43,836 nucleotides of DNA from Bacteroidales bacterium UBA4345 (lineage in GTDB: Bacteria > Bacteroidota > Bacteroidia > Bacteroidales > Paludibacteraceae), in the NCBI GenBank assembly GCA_002396385.1, contig DGTD01000075.1, positions 69,904-113,739 on the forward strand. Direction: 5' to 3'. The position numbers and the translations under genes were made by a program. Below are positions 24,149 to 32,980 of this stretch, in pieces. The first letter of the stretch is position 1. Each line of letters starts with the position of its first letter. A model generated the notes under the pieces. That model saw only the letters and a program-made list of their open reading frames with translations. It was not told where the DNA came from and searched no databases.

Positions 24149-25102
24149 ATGAACGTATCTTTTCTTCTAAAACAGTATTTTCAAGGCGCTGAAAACGTGA
24201 CGATTGATGTTTTTGATGCACAGTCTCTCAACGACGTCTACCAGCAGGTGCTGAAAACGTTGACGGCCTATTTTGAAATAGAGGTCAGTGTCCTCCAGGC
24301 TATGAGCTATTGCTTTTACGAGATTCTCGACAACGTACATATCCATTCCGGTAAGCCGCTTGGTACAGCCATCACGCATTTTGACTCCGAAAAAGGTGTT
24401 CTCCGTGTCTTGGTTGCAGACGATGGTGTGGGCATCAGGGCGTCGTTGGCTGAAAATGAACAGTATAGAAACATTACGGAAGAAGATGCGCTGAAAATGT
24501 GCATACAAGACACCGTGACCGACGGTAAGGGTATGGGGTTCGGACTCTACGCCACTTCGAGGCTGATGAAGAATATCGGTATCAGCTTCGTCCTGCACTC
24601 CGGCAGCCATAAACTTATATATAAAGAAGGAAATACGAAAATTGTTGAAAACGGTAGTTGGCAGGGCACCATTGTCTTTATGGAGTTGGCTACCTCAAAG
24701 GAAATTGATCCGAACGAGGTCGTTGAACATCGGACCAACGCTGACGAGCAATATAACGAGAATTTTGTGGAGACTGACGAGTTAGACGAACTTTGGCGTG
24801 GAGGCGATTACTCTATCCTCTTTAGCTTCTCGAATTTCGGCACTGACTTCGGGACACGTGACATGGGGGCCAAAATCCGCGAACAAATCCGTCCTCTGCT
24901 TCAAAAAGGTACGTGTGTTGCCCTTGACTTTACTGGAGTGAATGTGGTATCGAACTCTTTTGCTGACGAATGTATAGCAAAACTACTCCTCGATTTCCCG
25001 TTGCCTTTGTTAAAGAGGCTGATCCAGTTCCGGGGGCTTAACCAAATGGCGGAACGCAGTGTGCTGGTCGCTTTACAACGCCGTATAAAGATGTTACAAT
25101 AG
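24149..25102 (+). CDS. GHKL-type ATPase fused to a DUF4325 (STAS-like) domain
   Basis: A 317-residue soluble protein placed between hsdS and hsdR. Residues about 30-185 form a histidine-kinase-like ATPase: N-box E58-I-L-D61-N62 with a nearby histidine, G1 box DDGVGI (91-96), and G2 box GKGMGFGL (126-133). No phosphorylated-histidine domain is present, so it resembles anti-sigma-type or signalling ATPases. Residues about 220-317 match the DUF4325/STAS-like pattern (VALDFTGVNVVSNSFADECIAKLLL). In anti-sigma systems an ATPase kinase phosphorylates a STAS partner; here both are in one chain. The gene has its own likely promoter and a gap on each side. A role in regulating or accompanying the restriction system is inference. 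Confidence 0.85.
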   Translation: MNVSFLLKQYFQGAENVTIDVFDAQSLNDVYQQVLKTLTAYFEIEVSVLQAMSYCFYEILDNVHIHSGKPLGTAITHFDSEKGVLRVLVADDGVGIRASLAENEQYRNITEEDALKMCIQDTVTDGKGMGFGLYATSRLMKNIGISFVLHSGSHKLIYKEGNTKIVENGSWQGTIVFMELATSKEIDPNEVVEHRTNADEQYNENFVETDELDELWRGGDYSILFSFSNFGTDFGTRDMGAKIREQIRPLLQKGTCVALDFTGVNVVSNSFADECIAKLLLDFPLPLLKRLIQFRGLNQMAERSVLVALQRRIKMLQ

Positions 25103-25206
25103 GTGTTCCATCAGGTATAAAAGTGTTGCCTTGTATGGAAGCCGGGTATATAAAGCTTCTAATTTTTGTATATAATGTACTTAGCGTGTATGGACTGTTT
25201 TGAATT

Positions 25207-28200
25207 ATGAACACTACCGAAAAACGATTTGAAAGCGATATAGAGGCCTTCCTTATTTCTAATGCTGGAGGCTTTACCAAAGGGACCGATGCCTACGACA
25301 CCAAGTTGGGGCTCTATCCCGATACCTTGTTGCGTTTTGTGAAGGACAGCCAGCCCAAGGAATGGGCAAAGTTTGAGAAGGCTTCGGGCGCTGATGCCGA
25401 TAAGAAGTTCGTCAAGCTGTTTGTGGATGCTGTCGACCGCGACGGCTTGCTGAAAGTGCTTCGTGAAGGTTTTAAGAGTGTTAAGGGAGGCGGCACCTTC
25501 AGGGTGTGCTACTTCAAGCCCGAATCGAGTCTGAACCAGACTGCGGCCGAACAATATAAAAAGAACATCCTCCACTGCAACCGACAGTGGTACTATTCAA
25601 GTGATAGCAAGAAGTCGGTGGACATGGTTTTGGTGCTGAACGGAATCCCTGTTGTAGCGCTTGAACTGAAAAATCAATATACGGGCCAGAATGTCGACAA
25701 CGCCAAAAGGCAGTGGCGGGAAGACCGAGAGCTTTCTGCCGCCTGCTTCCAGTTCAACCGCCGTGTGCTGGTCTACTTCTGTGTGGACCACACGCAGGTG
25801 TACATGACCACCCGGCTCGCCCAGGAAAACACCTGCTTCCTGCCGTTCAACCAGGGCAGCGCGGGCGCAGGTAACGACGGTGGCGCTGGCAACCCGGCCA
25901 ACCCTAACGGCTATCCAACCGCCTATTTATGGGAACAGGTGCTTCAGGCTGACAGCCTTATGGATATTCTGCAGAAGTTCATCTCGTTGCAGAAAGATAA
26001 AGACGGAAACACCGATAAGGACAAGATGATCTTCCCACGGTTCCACCAGTTAGATGTGGTGCGCAAGTTGGTGGCCGATGTCAGGCAGAACGGTAGCGGC
26101 AAAAACTACCTTATTCAGCACAGCGCAGGCTCTGGCAAGTCTAACTCCATTGCCTGGACGGTTTACCGCATGGCTTCGTTGCACGATGCCGACAACCGCC
26201 CTATCTTCCGTAGTGTGATCGTTGTGACCGACCGCACTGTTCTAGACCGACAGTTGCAAGATACTATTTCGGGTTTCGACCATACAGCAGGTGTGGTGGA
26301 GACCATCGACGATAAGAAAAACTCGCAAGACTTGAAGCGCGCCATTAACGATGGCGTTCGCATTATAGTGACTACCTTGCAGAAATTCCCTGTCATCTAC
26401 GATGAAGTGGACAAGGAATCGGGCAGAAGCTTTGCTGTGGTGGTCGACGAGGCCCATTCCAGCCAGACGGGTTCTTCTGCCATCAAGCTGAAGGCGGCAC
26501 TTGCCGACACTGAAGCCGCGTTGAGGGAATATGCCGAGGTGGAAGGCAAGAGCGAGGATGAAATAGACAAGCAGGACAAAATGTTGCAGGAAATGTTAGC
26601 CCATGGCAAACATCAGAACCTGTCGTTCTTTGCCTTTACAGCAACGCCAAAGGGACAAACCTTGGAAATGTTTGGCTCTCCTGCGTCAGACGGTAGTTCT
26701 CATCCGTTCCACATCTACAGCATGCGCCAGGCTATTGAGGAAGGCTTCATCCTCGATGTGCTGAAGAACTACACCACCTACAACACTTGCTTCAAGATAC
26801 TGAAGAAGTTCAGCGACAATCCGGATGTCCACCCTTCAAAAGCAACGAAAGCCATTATGCAGTTCGAGCAACTGCACCCGCACAACATCAGCCAGAAGAG
26901 CATGATTATTGTGGAGACTTTCCGAGAGGTGACCAAGCACAAGATTGGCGGTAAGGGTAAAATGATGGTGGTGACCGCCTCACGCTTGGCTGCAGTCCGC
27001 TACTACCACGAAATAAAGCGCTACCTTGAAAAGAACAACTACGACGATGTGGAGATTTTGGCCGCTTTCTCCGGCAGTATTGAAGACGGTGGGGTAGAAT
27101 ACACCGAAAGCAACATCAATACAAGGAAGGACGGCACCAAGATTCCAGAATCACAAACCAAGGCCGAGTTCCACGACAACTTCAATGTGCTTATAGTGGC
27201 AGAGAAGTATCAGACAGGCTTCGACGAGCCTTTGCTCCACACTATGATTGTGGACAAAAAGTTGAAAGGCGTGAAGGCCGTTCAGACACTCAGCCGACTG
27301 AACCGCACCTGCCCTGGCAAGGAAGACACTTTCATTCTTGATTTCGTAAACAGTGCCGAAGATATTCAAGCCGCCTTCCAACCGTTCTACCAGGAAACCT
27401 TCCTGACCGAGGAAATTGATGTGGAACAGATAAACGAAACCCGCAGCCGCCTGAACAGCTATGCCCTATACACTGAAAAGGATATAGAGGCTGTTGCTGA
27501 AATCTACAGGAACGAAAAGCGGATTGACAGCAGCAACAAGAGCGCAATGGGCAAGATTAGCAGTGCCCTGGTGCCTGTGGTGAGCCGTTATAACGAGAAA
27601 ACAGACGACGAGAAATACCAGATAAGACGTGAATTGAGAAAGTTCGTCAAGTATTACGGCTATGTTACCCAAATGATTCGCACCTACGACGAGCAGTTGC
27701 ACAAGGAATACCTTTTCTGCCGTTTCTTCCTGGGCTTGTTACCTCCTGAGCAGACAGCCAACATCGACCTGGAAGGCAAACTGCAGTTGGAGTTCTACAA
27801 ACTGACCAGGACCTACAGCGGCAGCATTGCGCTTGAACAGGAAAAGGGCGCAATAGAGCCTAACACCGCAGGTGCGGCAGGCAAGAAGGAACAGGAAAGT
27901 CCGCTCGACGAGATTATCCGTAAAATCAACGAAAAGTACAACGGCGACTTCGGACCCGGCGATAGGGTGGTGATTGAAACACTTAGAGACCGTATGCTAA
28001 AAGACAAATCACTAGAAAAAAAGGCGCAGTCTTCCGACCCTAACATCTTTAAGGATTTGTTTAGAGAAGTATTCGAAGATGTGGCTACCGAATGCTATGA
28101 AGAGTCGCAGGAAGCCTATGAGTCGCTGCTTAGAGACAAAAGGAAGTTCGGGGCAGTAATGTCTGTCTTGTCGGAAACGCTTTACCGCGATTTCAACAGA

Positions 28201-28272
28201 AAAAAATACCATGCTGTTGATAATGAACACTATGCCAGCGCGGCTGATACCAAGGTTGAATTGGATAAATAA
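25207..28272 (+). CDS. hsdR: Type I restriction endonuclease subunit
   Basis: A 1021-residue motor and nuclease subunit that translocates and cuts DNA lacking the host methylation. The N-terminal PD-(D/E)XK nuclease has D139 ([10 protein letters not shown]) and E153-L-K155 (VALELKN). The SF2 helicase motor has Walker A SAGSGKSN with K311, DEAH-box D414-E-A-H417, motif [11 protein letters not shown] and motif VI-like [13 protein letters not shown]. The C-terminal helical region (from about residue 760) would dock on the methyltransferase. The frame is intact with no missing motif, so the system appears functional. It starts 104 bases after the ATPase/STAS-like gene, with a possible weak promoter in that gap. 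Confidence 0.96.
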   Translation: MNTTEKRFESDIEAFLISNAGGFTKGTDAYDTKLGLYPDTLLRFVKDSQPKEWAKFEKASGADADKKFVKLFVDAVDRDGLLKVLREGFKSVKGGGTFRVCYFKPESSLNQTAAEQYKKNILHCNRQWYYSSDSKKSVDMVLVLNGIPVVALELKNQYTGQNVDNAKRQWREDRELSAACFQFNRRVLVYFCVDHTQVYMTTRLAQENTCFLPFNQGSAGAGNDGGAGNPANPNGYPTAYLWEQVLQADSLMDILQKFISLQKDKDGNTDKDKMIFPRFHQLDVVRKLVADVRQNGSGKNYLIQHSAGSGKSNSIAWTVYRMASLHDADNRPIFRSVIVVTDRTVLDRQLQDTISGFDHTAGVVETIDDKKNSQDLKRAINDGVRIIVTTLQKFPVIYDEVDKESGRSFAVVVDEAHSSQTGSSAIKLKAALADTEAALREYAEVEGKSEDEIDKQDKMLQEMLAHGKHQNLSFFAFTATPKGQTLEMFGSPASDGSSHPFHIYSMRQAIEEGFILDVLKNYTTYNTCFKILKKFSDNPDVHPSKATKAIMQFEQLHPHNISQKSMIIVETFREVTKHKIGGKGKMMVVTASRLAAVRYYHEIKRYLEKNNYDDVEILAAFSGSIEDGGVEYTESNINTRKDGTKIPESQTKAEFHDNFNVLIVAEKYQTGFDEPLLHTMIVDKKLKGVKAVQTLSRLNRTCPGKEDTFILDFVNSAEDIQAAFQPFYQETFLTEEIDVEQINETRSRLNSYALYTEKDIEAVAEIYRNEKRIDSSNKSAMGKISSALVPVVSRYNEKTDDEKYQIRRELRKFVKYYGYVTQMIRTYDEQLHKEYLFCRFFLGLLPPEQTANIDLEGKLQLEFYKLTRTYSGSIALEQEKGAIEPNTAGAAGKKEQESPLDEIIRKINEKYNGDFGPGDRVVIETLRDRMLKDKSLEKKAQSSDPNIFKDLFREVFEDVATECYEESQEAYESLLRDKRKFGAVMSVLSETLYRDFNRKKYHAVDNEHYASAADTKVELDK

Positions 28273-28281
28273 GATTTATGC

Positions 28282-28392
28282 ATGGCTGAAGCTATTGAAC
28301 CTGTGTGGAAGTTCGGAAAAATTTTTGTTGCCAGTTTTCTGGTTTATGCAGTTTTTTCGTACTTTGGTTGGTTCCTTGTCCAGAACTTTTGA
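28282..28392 (+). CDS. Possible small membrane peptide (36 residues) after hsdR
   Basis: An ATG at 28282, nine bases after the hsdR stop, opens 36 codons ending in TGA at 28390-28392. The product would have a short charged N-terminus (MAEAIEPVWKFGK) and one hydrophobic helix (IFVASFLVYAVFSYFGWFLV). The spacing is right for the last gene of the operon. No family is recognised. It may be chance, since short hydrophobic frames arise easily in T-rich DNA. Confidence 0.35.
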   Translation: MAEAIEPVWKFGKIFVASFLVYAVFSYFGWFLVQNF

Positions 28393-28696
28393 GCCTTCTG
28401 TTTCTCGTTCGTATGCCGGAAAATACTTCTAATCCCAAATTATGGTGCGGTTCTGTCGTTCTTCCAGTATAAAGAGGCCGACGTTCTCGAACTGCTTGGC
28501 TATATCAAAAATTACACCTAATTTTGTGTGAATTCTAATAAATAGGAACTCTTGTGACGTTATCTATTGTTTCTGCTTGTTCTTGGGTAGTAAACATTAG
28601 CAGGTTGGCCATAATGGTGTTAAAAAAACCTCCAACTCACATTTAATATTATTTCTTTTACAAGGCCGGAATGGCTGCCAATAAACTAACTGCAAA
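28393..28696. other. Intergenic stretch after the restriction locus
   Basis: About 300 bases with no certain gene. A short open segment around 28440-28524 would read ...FFQYKEADVLELLGYIKNYT and could be the worn tail of a lost gene, but it lacks a start and any identifiable family. It presumably also holds the promoter of the CotH gene at 28697, which I could not pinpoint. Confidence 0.35.
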
Positions 28697-31600
28697 ATGA
28701 AGAAAGGTACTTGGTTAGGACTGTTGCTCACTTTTCTCTGTTTTGCTGACTCGTATGCAAAAGTCAGCATTACTGAAATCATGCCCAATAATGTGTCGAC
28801 TATCGTTAGCGACAAATATAATTACGACGGTTATGTCGAGTTCTACAACGATGGCTCTGCTGTCGACCTGCAGGGGTGGACGGTGACCAACACAAAAGGC
28901 GATAAAACGGTGTGGAGCGTTAAACTGGGTGCTACACACATAGTGCCAAACGGTTATTCGCTTATGTTTTTTGGAAAAGAGGAAACTGGCAGCCCTAAGG
29001 CAACGAAGGTCCAGTCTAATTATGTGGGCAGTGTTGCTGCAAAATTGAGCACCGAGGCGGGAACCATCGTTTTTGAAAAGGATGGTGAACAAATTACCTT
29101 CTCTTATCCCAATCAGGTTCCCCATTTGTCGTATTGTGCCGATGGTTTTATGGCGCCTACACCGGGAAAGGAAAATAACGGTCTGGTCACTTCCTTGTCG
29201 AACAGGGTGGCTGCGCCTTCCTTCAAGTCGGGCTCCCCGGGGCTGTATAACGAAGGGCTGAGTGTGGAGTTGGCTTGCGCTACCGATGGCGCTATCATCT
29301 ATTACACCACGAACGGTGATGCCCCAACCCCTGAAAACGCTACGGCTTATACCGGTCCTATCGTGGTTGACAAGACGACTGCATTGCGTGCGAGAGCCTT
29401 TAAAGACGGTATGCTCTTCAGTGAGATACTGACTGGCAGCTTTATTCTTCCCGACGAATTCTACAACGCGTGTGCCGGAACGGGGGAAAGACTGCCTATT
29501 GTTTCGCTAACCGCTAACGATGCCGATGTGTACGACGATATGGTCGGTTTCTATGTACAGGGAAAAAATGGAATTGAATCGGGATGCACCCCTGCCTCTA
29601 ACTACAACCAAGACTGGATGCGCTCGGCTAATTTCGAATATATTCTCGACGGGAAAGTGGTCGATAACCAGGAGGTGGAAATTGGCGTCTATGGTGGATG
29701 CACCAGAATACATATTGCCAAAAGTTTGAAGATAAAGGCTAACAAACGTTCGGGTAAGAACAAGTTCGATTACACTGAGTTTTTTCCGAGCCGCCCTTAT
29801 AAAAAGTACAAAAGCCTTGCTTTGCGTAATGGTGGTAATGGCTATGCTTATGTGCAACCACGCTGGAGGGATATGTTCATACAAAGCCTGGCCGACGGTA
29901 TGGATCTTGACCGACAAGTCGCCCAACCGGTTTCATTCTACCTGAATGGCGCGTTTTATGGCATGATGATACTTACCGAACGGTCGGGTGCTGACTATGT
30001 CTACCACAATTACGGGCTCGATGAGGATGAAATTGACCTGTTTGGCGTAAATGGCGACGGATACATCTGCGAGAATGGTACACGTGACGCTTACGACAGT
30101 ATGATTGACTACGTAAGCAAGAGTTACGAGGATGACGACTTTTACGATAAACTCAATACACATATGGATGTGGGGGAATACATCGATTATCAGATTCTGG
30201 AACAGTATGCGGGAAATACCGATTGGGTGAATAATAACATCAAAATCTGGAGGAAACACGATGGCGGGCGATTTCGCTGGATTGTTTTCGATACCGATTT
30301 CGGAATGTCGAAAGCTACGGCTTTAGACACCTGTATGCTCGATTTTGCTACTATGCCTATCAGGGGGAAGAAAGAGTCGTTGCTGGTTCTGATGAAATCG
30401 TGCATGAAGAACGAAGACTTCCGTTGGAGGTTCCTCGACCAGTATCTCGATAGGTTGGAACATACTTTTACCGACGAGCGAATTGAAACGAAACACGACT
30501 CAATCCGTAGACTGACCGACCTCGATATGTGTGCCACTATACAGAACCACACTTTTTTAAAGTGTCCGGGTTATCAGAACGAATATGATCTGGAAGCTGA
30601 AAAAATGCGGGAGTTTGCCAAGGAAAGAAAAAAATATGTGGTTAACCAGCTGAAAAAGGAATTTGGTCTGGGCGACGACACTGTTGTTATTAAAGTAAGG
30701 GCTGTCTTCCCCGATGGAGAGAACCCTGCATTCTCTTTCCTCCTCAACAAAAGAGAGTTTGAAGGGGTCAAGTATAACACTTGGTCGTATATGAACGAGC
30801 GTGTGAAGGTGGAGCCGATTATCCCTTATGGATACAGAATCATGAAGTGGGCCCTTAATAATGTTACAGTAAGGACACAAGAGGGGAACAGATATACTGA
30901 AAAGTATTTCACGAAGGTGGCCGATTCAAGTGAGGTGAAGGTTACTATCTATTTTGAACACGACCCTCATATACAAGTTCCTTCTGGCCTTTACTTGAAC
31001 GAAGTTTGTGCCTCAAACAATTCCACTCCCGACGAGAATGGGGAGGCGTCTGACTGGATTGAAATTTACAATGGAAGCGACAATGCGGTCGACTTGGCTG
31101 GAATGTCGGTTGTGAATGAGACGAAAGAGGTTAGAAGTACTATACCTTTCGGATACGCTGCGACTGTAGTGCCTGCACATGGCTATAAATTGCTGTGGGC
31201 CGATAAAGCTCCAACATCGGGACCGCTTCACCTGAATTTCAAGTTGGGTGTCTCTGCTCCTGAGACAATTGTATTGCGTTTGAACTACCTCGATGCTGAT
31301 GTAGAGTTGAGCCGTTTGACGTATGTGCCACATGGTACCGATGAGTCGTTTGGAAGAGAAAACGATGGCTCGTCAAATATGGTGGTTTTTGGCAAATGTT
31401 CCGATCCTTATGGGGTAGAGTCCCTAACCGCTACGCCTCTTTCGGCGAACGGAAGCATTGTCTGTCAGAATACGGCAGTAGAACCTGTTGCCGACAATGG
31501 AGCTAGACAAGTGTTCGCCGATGGCAGACAGGTTCATGTGCTGAACGCAAAAGGCAGCCACGTTCGTTTTTATTCACCAGTTGGCGATATGGTGGCAAGT

Positions 31601-31699
31601 GAAACATCGTTGTCCGACGAGTTCGTAGCCACAATGCCAAATTCTGGGGTGTATTTGGTAGTAGTTGAAAATAGGTGTTGGAAAATTGTGGCGGAATAG
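28697..31699 (+). CDS. Secreted CotH-family protein with two lamin-tail domains and T9SS-type C-terminus
   Basis: A 1000-residue surface protein. Signal peptide at 1-21. A first lamin-tail domain follows at about 22-160 (VSITEIMPNN...YVEFYNDGSAVDLQGWTV). A chitobiase/hexosaminidase C-terminal-like beta module is at about 170-250 (IIYYTTNGDAPTPEN). The CotH kinase-like domain is at about 260-640, including IGVYGGCTR, PVSFYLNGAFYGMMILTER and RFRWIVFDTDFGM with the likely metal/catalytic D532 and D534. A second lamin-tail domain is at about 770-900 (LYLNEVCASNN...DWIEIYNGSDNAVDLAGMSV) and a T9SS-like C-terminus ends MPNSGVYLVVVENRCWKIVAE. CotH of spore formers is a protein kinase; the target of secreted Bacteroidota versions is unknown. 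A second relative lies at 32981. Confidence 0.88.
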   Translation: MKKGTWLGLLLTFLCFADSYAKVSITEIMPNNVSTIVSDKYNYDGYVEFYNDGSAVDLQGWTVTNTKGDKTVWSVKLGATHIVPNGYSLMFFGKEETGSPKATKVQSNYVGSVAAKLSTEAGTIVFEKDGEQITFSYPNQVPHLSYCADGFMAPTPGKENNGLVTSLSNRVAAPSFKSGSPGLYNEGLSVELACATDGAIIYYTTNGDAPTPENATAYTGPIVVDKTTALRARAFKDGMLFSEILTGSFILPDEFYNACAGTGERLPIVSLTANDADVYDDMVGFYVQGKNGIESGCTPASNYNQDWMRSANFEYILDGKVVDNQEVEIGVYGGCTRIHIAKSLKIKANKRSGKNKFDYTEFFPSRPYKKYKSLALRNGGNGYAYVQPRWRDMFIQSLADGMDLDRQVAQPVSFYLNGAFYGMMILTERSGADYVYHNYGLDEDEIDLFGVNGDGYICENGTRDAYDSMIDYVSKSYEDDDFYDKLNTHMDVGEYIDYQILEQYAGNTDWVNNNIKIWRKHDGGRFRWIVFDTDFGMSKATALDTCMLDFATMPIRGKKESLLVLMKSCMKNEDFRWRFLDQYLDRLEHTFTDERIETKHDSIRRLTDLDMCATIQNHTFLKCPGYQNEYDLEAEKMREFAKERKKYVVNQLKKEFGLGDDTVVIKVRAVFPDGENPAFSFLLNKREFEGVKYNTWSYMNERVKVEPIIPYGYRIMKWALNNVTVRTQEGNRYTEKYFTKVADSSEVKVTIYFEHDPHIQVPSGLYLNEVCASNNSTPDENGEASDWIEIYNGSDNAVDLAGMSVVNETKEVRSTIPFGYAATVVPAHGYKLLWADKAPTSGPLHLNFKLGVSAPETIVLRLNYLDADVELSRLTYVPHGTDESFGRENDGSSNMVVFGKCSDPYGVESLTATPLSANGSIVCQNTAVEPVADNGARQVFADGRQVHVLNAKGSHVRFYSPVGDMVASETSLSDEFVATMPNSGVYLVVVENRCWKIVAE

Positions 31700-31721
31700 C
31701 TGAGTTGGAAATAATAAAAAG

Positions 31722-31760
31722 AAGACACCACCCAAACCTTTCTTGGGTGGTGTCTTTTTT
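31722..31760. terminator. Bidirectional terminator
   Basis: A perfect 14-bp stem (31722-31735 with 31743-31756) with TTTTTT on the plus side and a T-rich tract on the minus side. It serves both the CotH gene and the convergent nuclease gene. Confidence 0.85.
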
Positions 31761-31765
31761 AGTCT

Positions 31766-32743
31766 TTATAGAGCCTCTATCTCGTCAATCGAAAGTCCGG
31801 TAATCTCTGAAATATCTTGTAACGGATAGCCTTTTGATTTCATCTTACGGGCATTCTCTGTTTTCTCGTTTAGAATTCCTTCTTCCCGTCCTTCTTCCCG
31901 TCCTTTGGCAAAACCTTGTTCCTGTCCTTTGGCAAAACCTTGTTCCTGTCCTTTGGCAAAACCTAGTTCTTCGCCTTTAGCAAAGCCTTGTTCTTCTCCT
32001 TCTGCGAATCCGTCGTTTTTGGCAGTATTAATCACATCGTTTTGAATTCTGATATTGTCTAAGTGACGTTCATAGGCGAGGCGTTCGTCGGCAGTCATTG
32101 ATATGTATCTCAGTTTCTCTCTGGCTTCTTGAAGTCCAGGGACAGTTGTGTCGTCTTTAATGACTCCGTCTTTAATATATTCCATCCATTCTTCTATAGG
32201 AGTTTTTGCCAACTCGTTGAACTGGTTGACCCTGATAAGGTAGTATTCAGGAAAAATGTTTCCGGCTGGCCATTTCCGGAATGTACCCTGCTGTTTCCTG
32301 CTTATTTGCAGAATGTCATTAGAGAAAACACCTTTGAATTCAGTTCTGCCATGGTACAGGTAGTCTTGTCCTGTGCCCATGTCGAAATAGAGGATGTTTA
32401 CTGAATATACTTTTTTTACTTTGTCGTAATCGCTTCCTAAAGATATATGTTCGCAAATGGCCTTGCTTACTCCATAAAGAATGCGTTCCAAAAAGTAAAC
32501 CTCCCGTGAGAGTTGGACTTCGACAATGATGATTTCGTCTTTAGAGTTTCTGGCCTTAATGTCAACTCTGTTGAACTTATCGTCGTAACTGTCTTGGTTG
32601 CTCTCGCTTTCAAGAATTTCGGTAATTGTAATCTTTTCCTCAAGCAAGACTGTTAGCAGTCCCTCCAATACCACAAAATTGGCCTTGTCGCGAAGCATAC
32701 GCTTCACTGCCCAATCGAAATGTATGTATTTTTCTGCTACCAT
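31766..32743 (-). CDS. Rpn/PDDEXK_2-family nuclease ('PD-(D/E)XK transposase family')
   Basis: A 325-residue protein of the Rpn/TIGR01784 group. The N-terminus IHFDWAVKRMLRDKANFVVLEGLL is typical. The nuclease core is near residues 55-80: RVDIKARNSKDEIIIVEVQLSR, with the D...E-x-Q active-site pattern. Rpn proteins are DNA endonucleases that promote recombination; they are not ordinary IS transposases, and no inverted repeats flank this gene. The C-terminal part contains about five repeats of an eight-residue unit (GFAKGQEQ), then GREEGREEG and a small helical end domain. The ATG at 32743 is used because a perfect promoter at 32767-32797 rules out the upstream GTG at 32794. Confidence 0.85.
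   Translation of the reverse strand: MVAEKYIHFDWAVKRMLRDKANFVVLEGLLTVLLEEKITITEILESESNQDSYDDKFNRVDIKARNSKDEIIIVEVQLSREVYFLERILYGVSKAICEHISLGSDYDKVKKVYSVNILYFDMGTGQDYLYHGRTEFKGVFSNDILQISRKQQGTFRKWPAGNIFPEYYLIRVNQFNELAKTPIEEWMEYIKDGVIKDDTTVPGLQEAREKLRYISMTADERLAYERHLDNIRIQNDVINTAKNDGFAEGEEQGFAKGEELGFAKGQEQGFAKGQEQGFAKGREEGREEGILNEKTENARKMKSKGYPLQDISEITGLSIDEIEAL
31900..32013 (-). repeat. 24-bp tandem repeats inside the Rpn gene
   Basis: Units at 31900-31923, 31924-31947, 31948-31971 and 31972-31995 plus a degenerate fifth. The first two are identical. They code for the eight-residue GFAKGQEQ unit and keep the frame. A 12-base repeat (CTTCTTCCCGTC) lies next to them at about 31880-31902. Confidence 0.85.
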
Positions 32744-32766
32744 AGGCACTTTTTTGTTTATTATTA

Positions 32767-32797
32767 CAAAGTTAAGTCTTTTCACTAATAACACAAA
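32767..32797 (-). promoter_or_regulatory. Promoter of the Rpn nuclease gene
   Basis: On the minus strand TTTG (32794-32797), 19 bases, TAACTTTG (32767-32774): an exact match to the Bacteroidota consensus and spacing. Confidence 0.7.
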
Positions 32798-32921
32798 GTA
32801 TATTTGACGGATGGGGTTAAACTTAAAATACGGATTCTAGGACCGGAAAAACATATGCCGGGTGCCCGATTGTAATGTTTGTCGGATTTGTAGATTATAT
32901 TTTCTTACCTATTATAGGAAA

Positions 32922-32960
32922 AGAAAAAACGAGGATGTACAACAATTGTGCACCCTCGCT
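32922..32960 (-). terminator. Terminator of the second CotH gene
   Basis: An imperfect stem (about 32930-32940 with 32948-32958) is followed on the minus strand by GTTTTTTCTTTT. Confidence 0.65.
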
Positions 32961-32980
32961 TCTTATTGGTTTGTTGCAGG

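Noticed and set aside
28440..28524. Fragment reading ...FFQYKEADVLELLGYIKNYT as a gene remnant, perhaps a cytochrome c tail
   Set aside because: It has no start, no haem motif and no identifiable homologue by eye; too short to support a pseudogene call.
31900..32013. Direct repeats considered as a CRISPR array
   Set aside because: The units are contiguous without spacers, are a multiple of three, and lie in frame inside the Rpn gene.
31766..32743. Insertion sequence around the 'PD-(D/E)XK transposase family' gene
   Set aside because: No terminal inverted repeats or target duplications are visible, and the gene has its own promoter and shared terminator. The family name is historical; these are Rpn-type nucleases.
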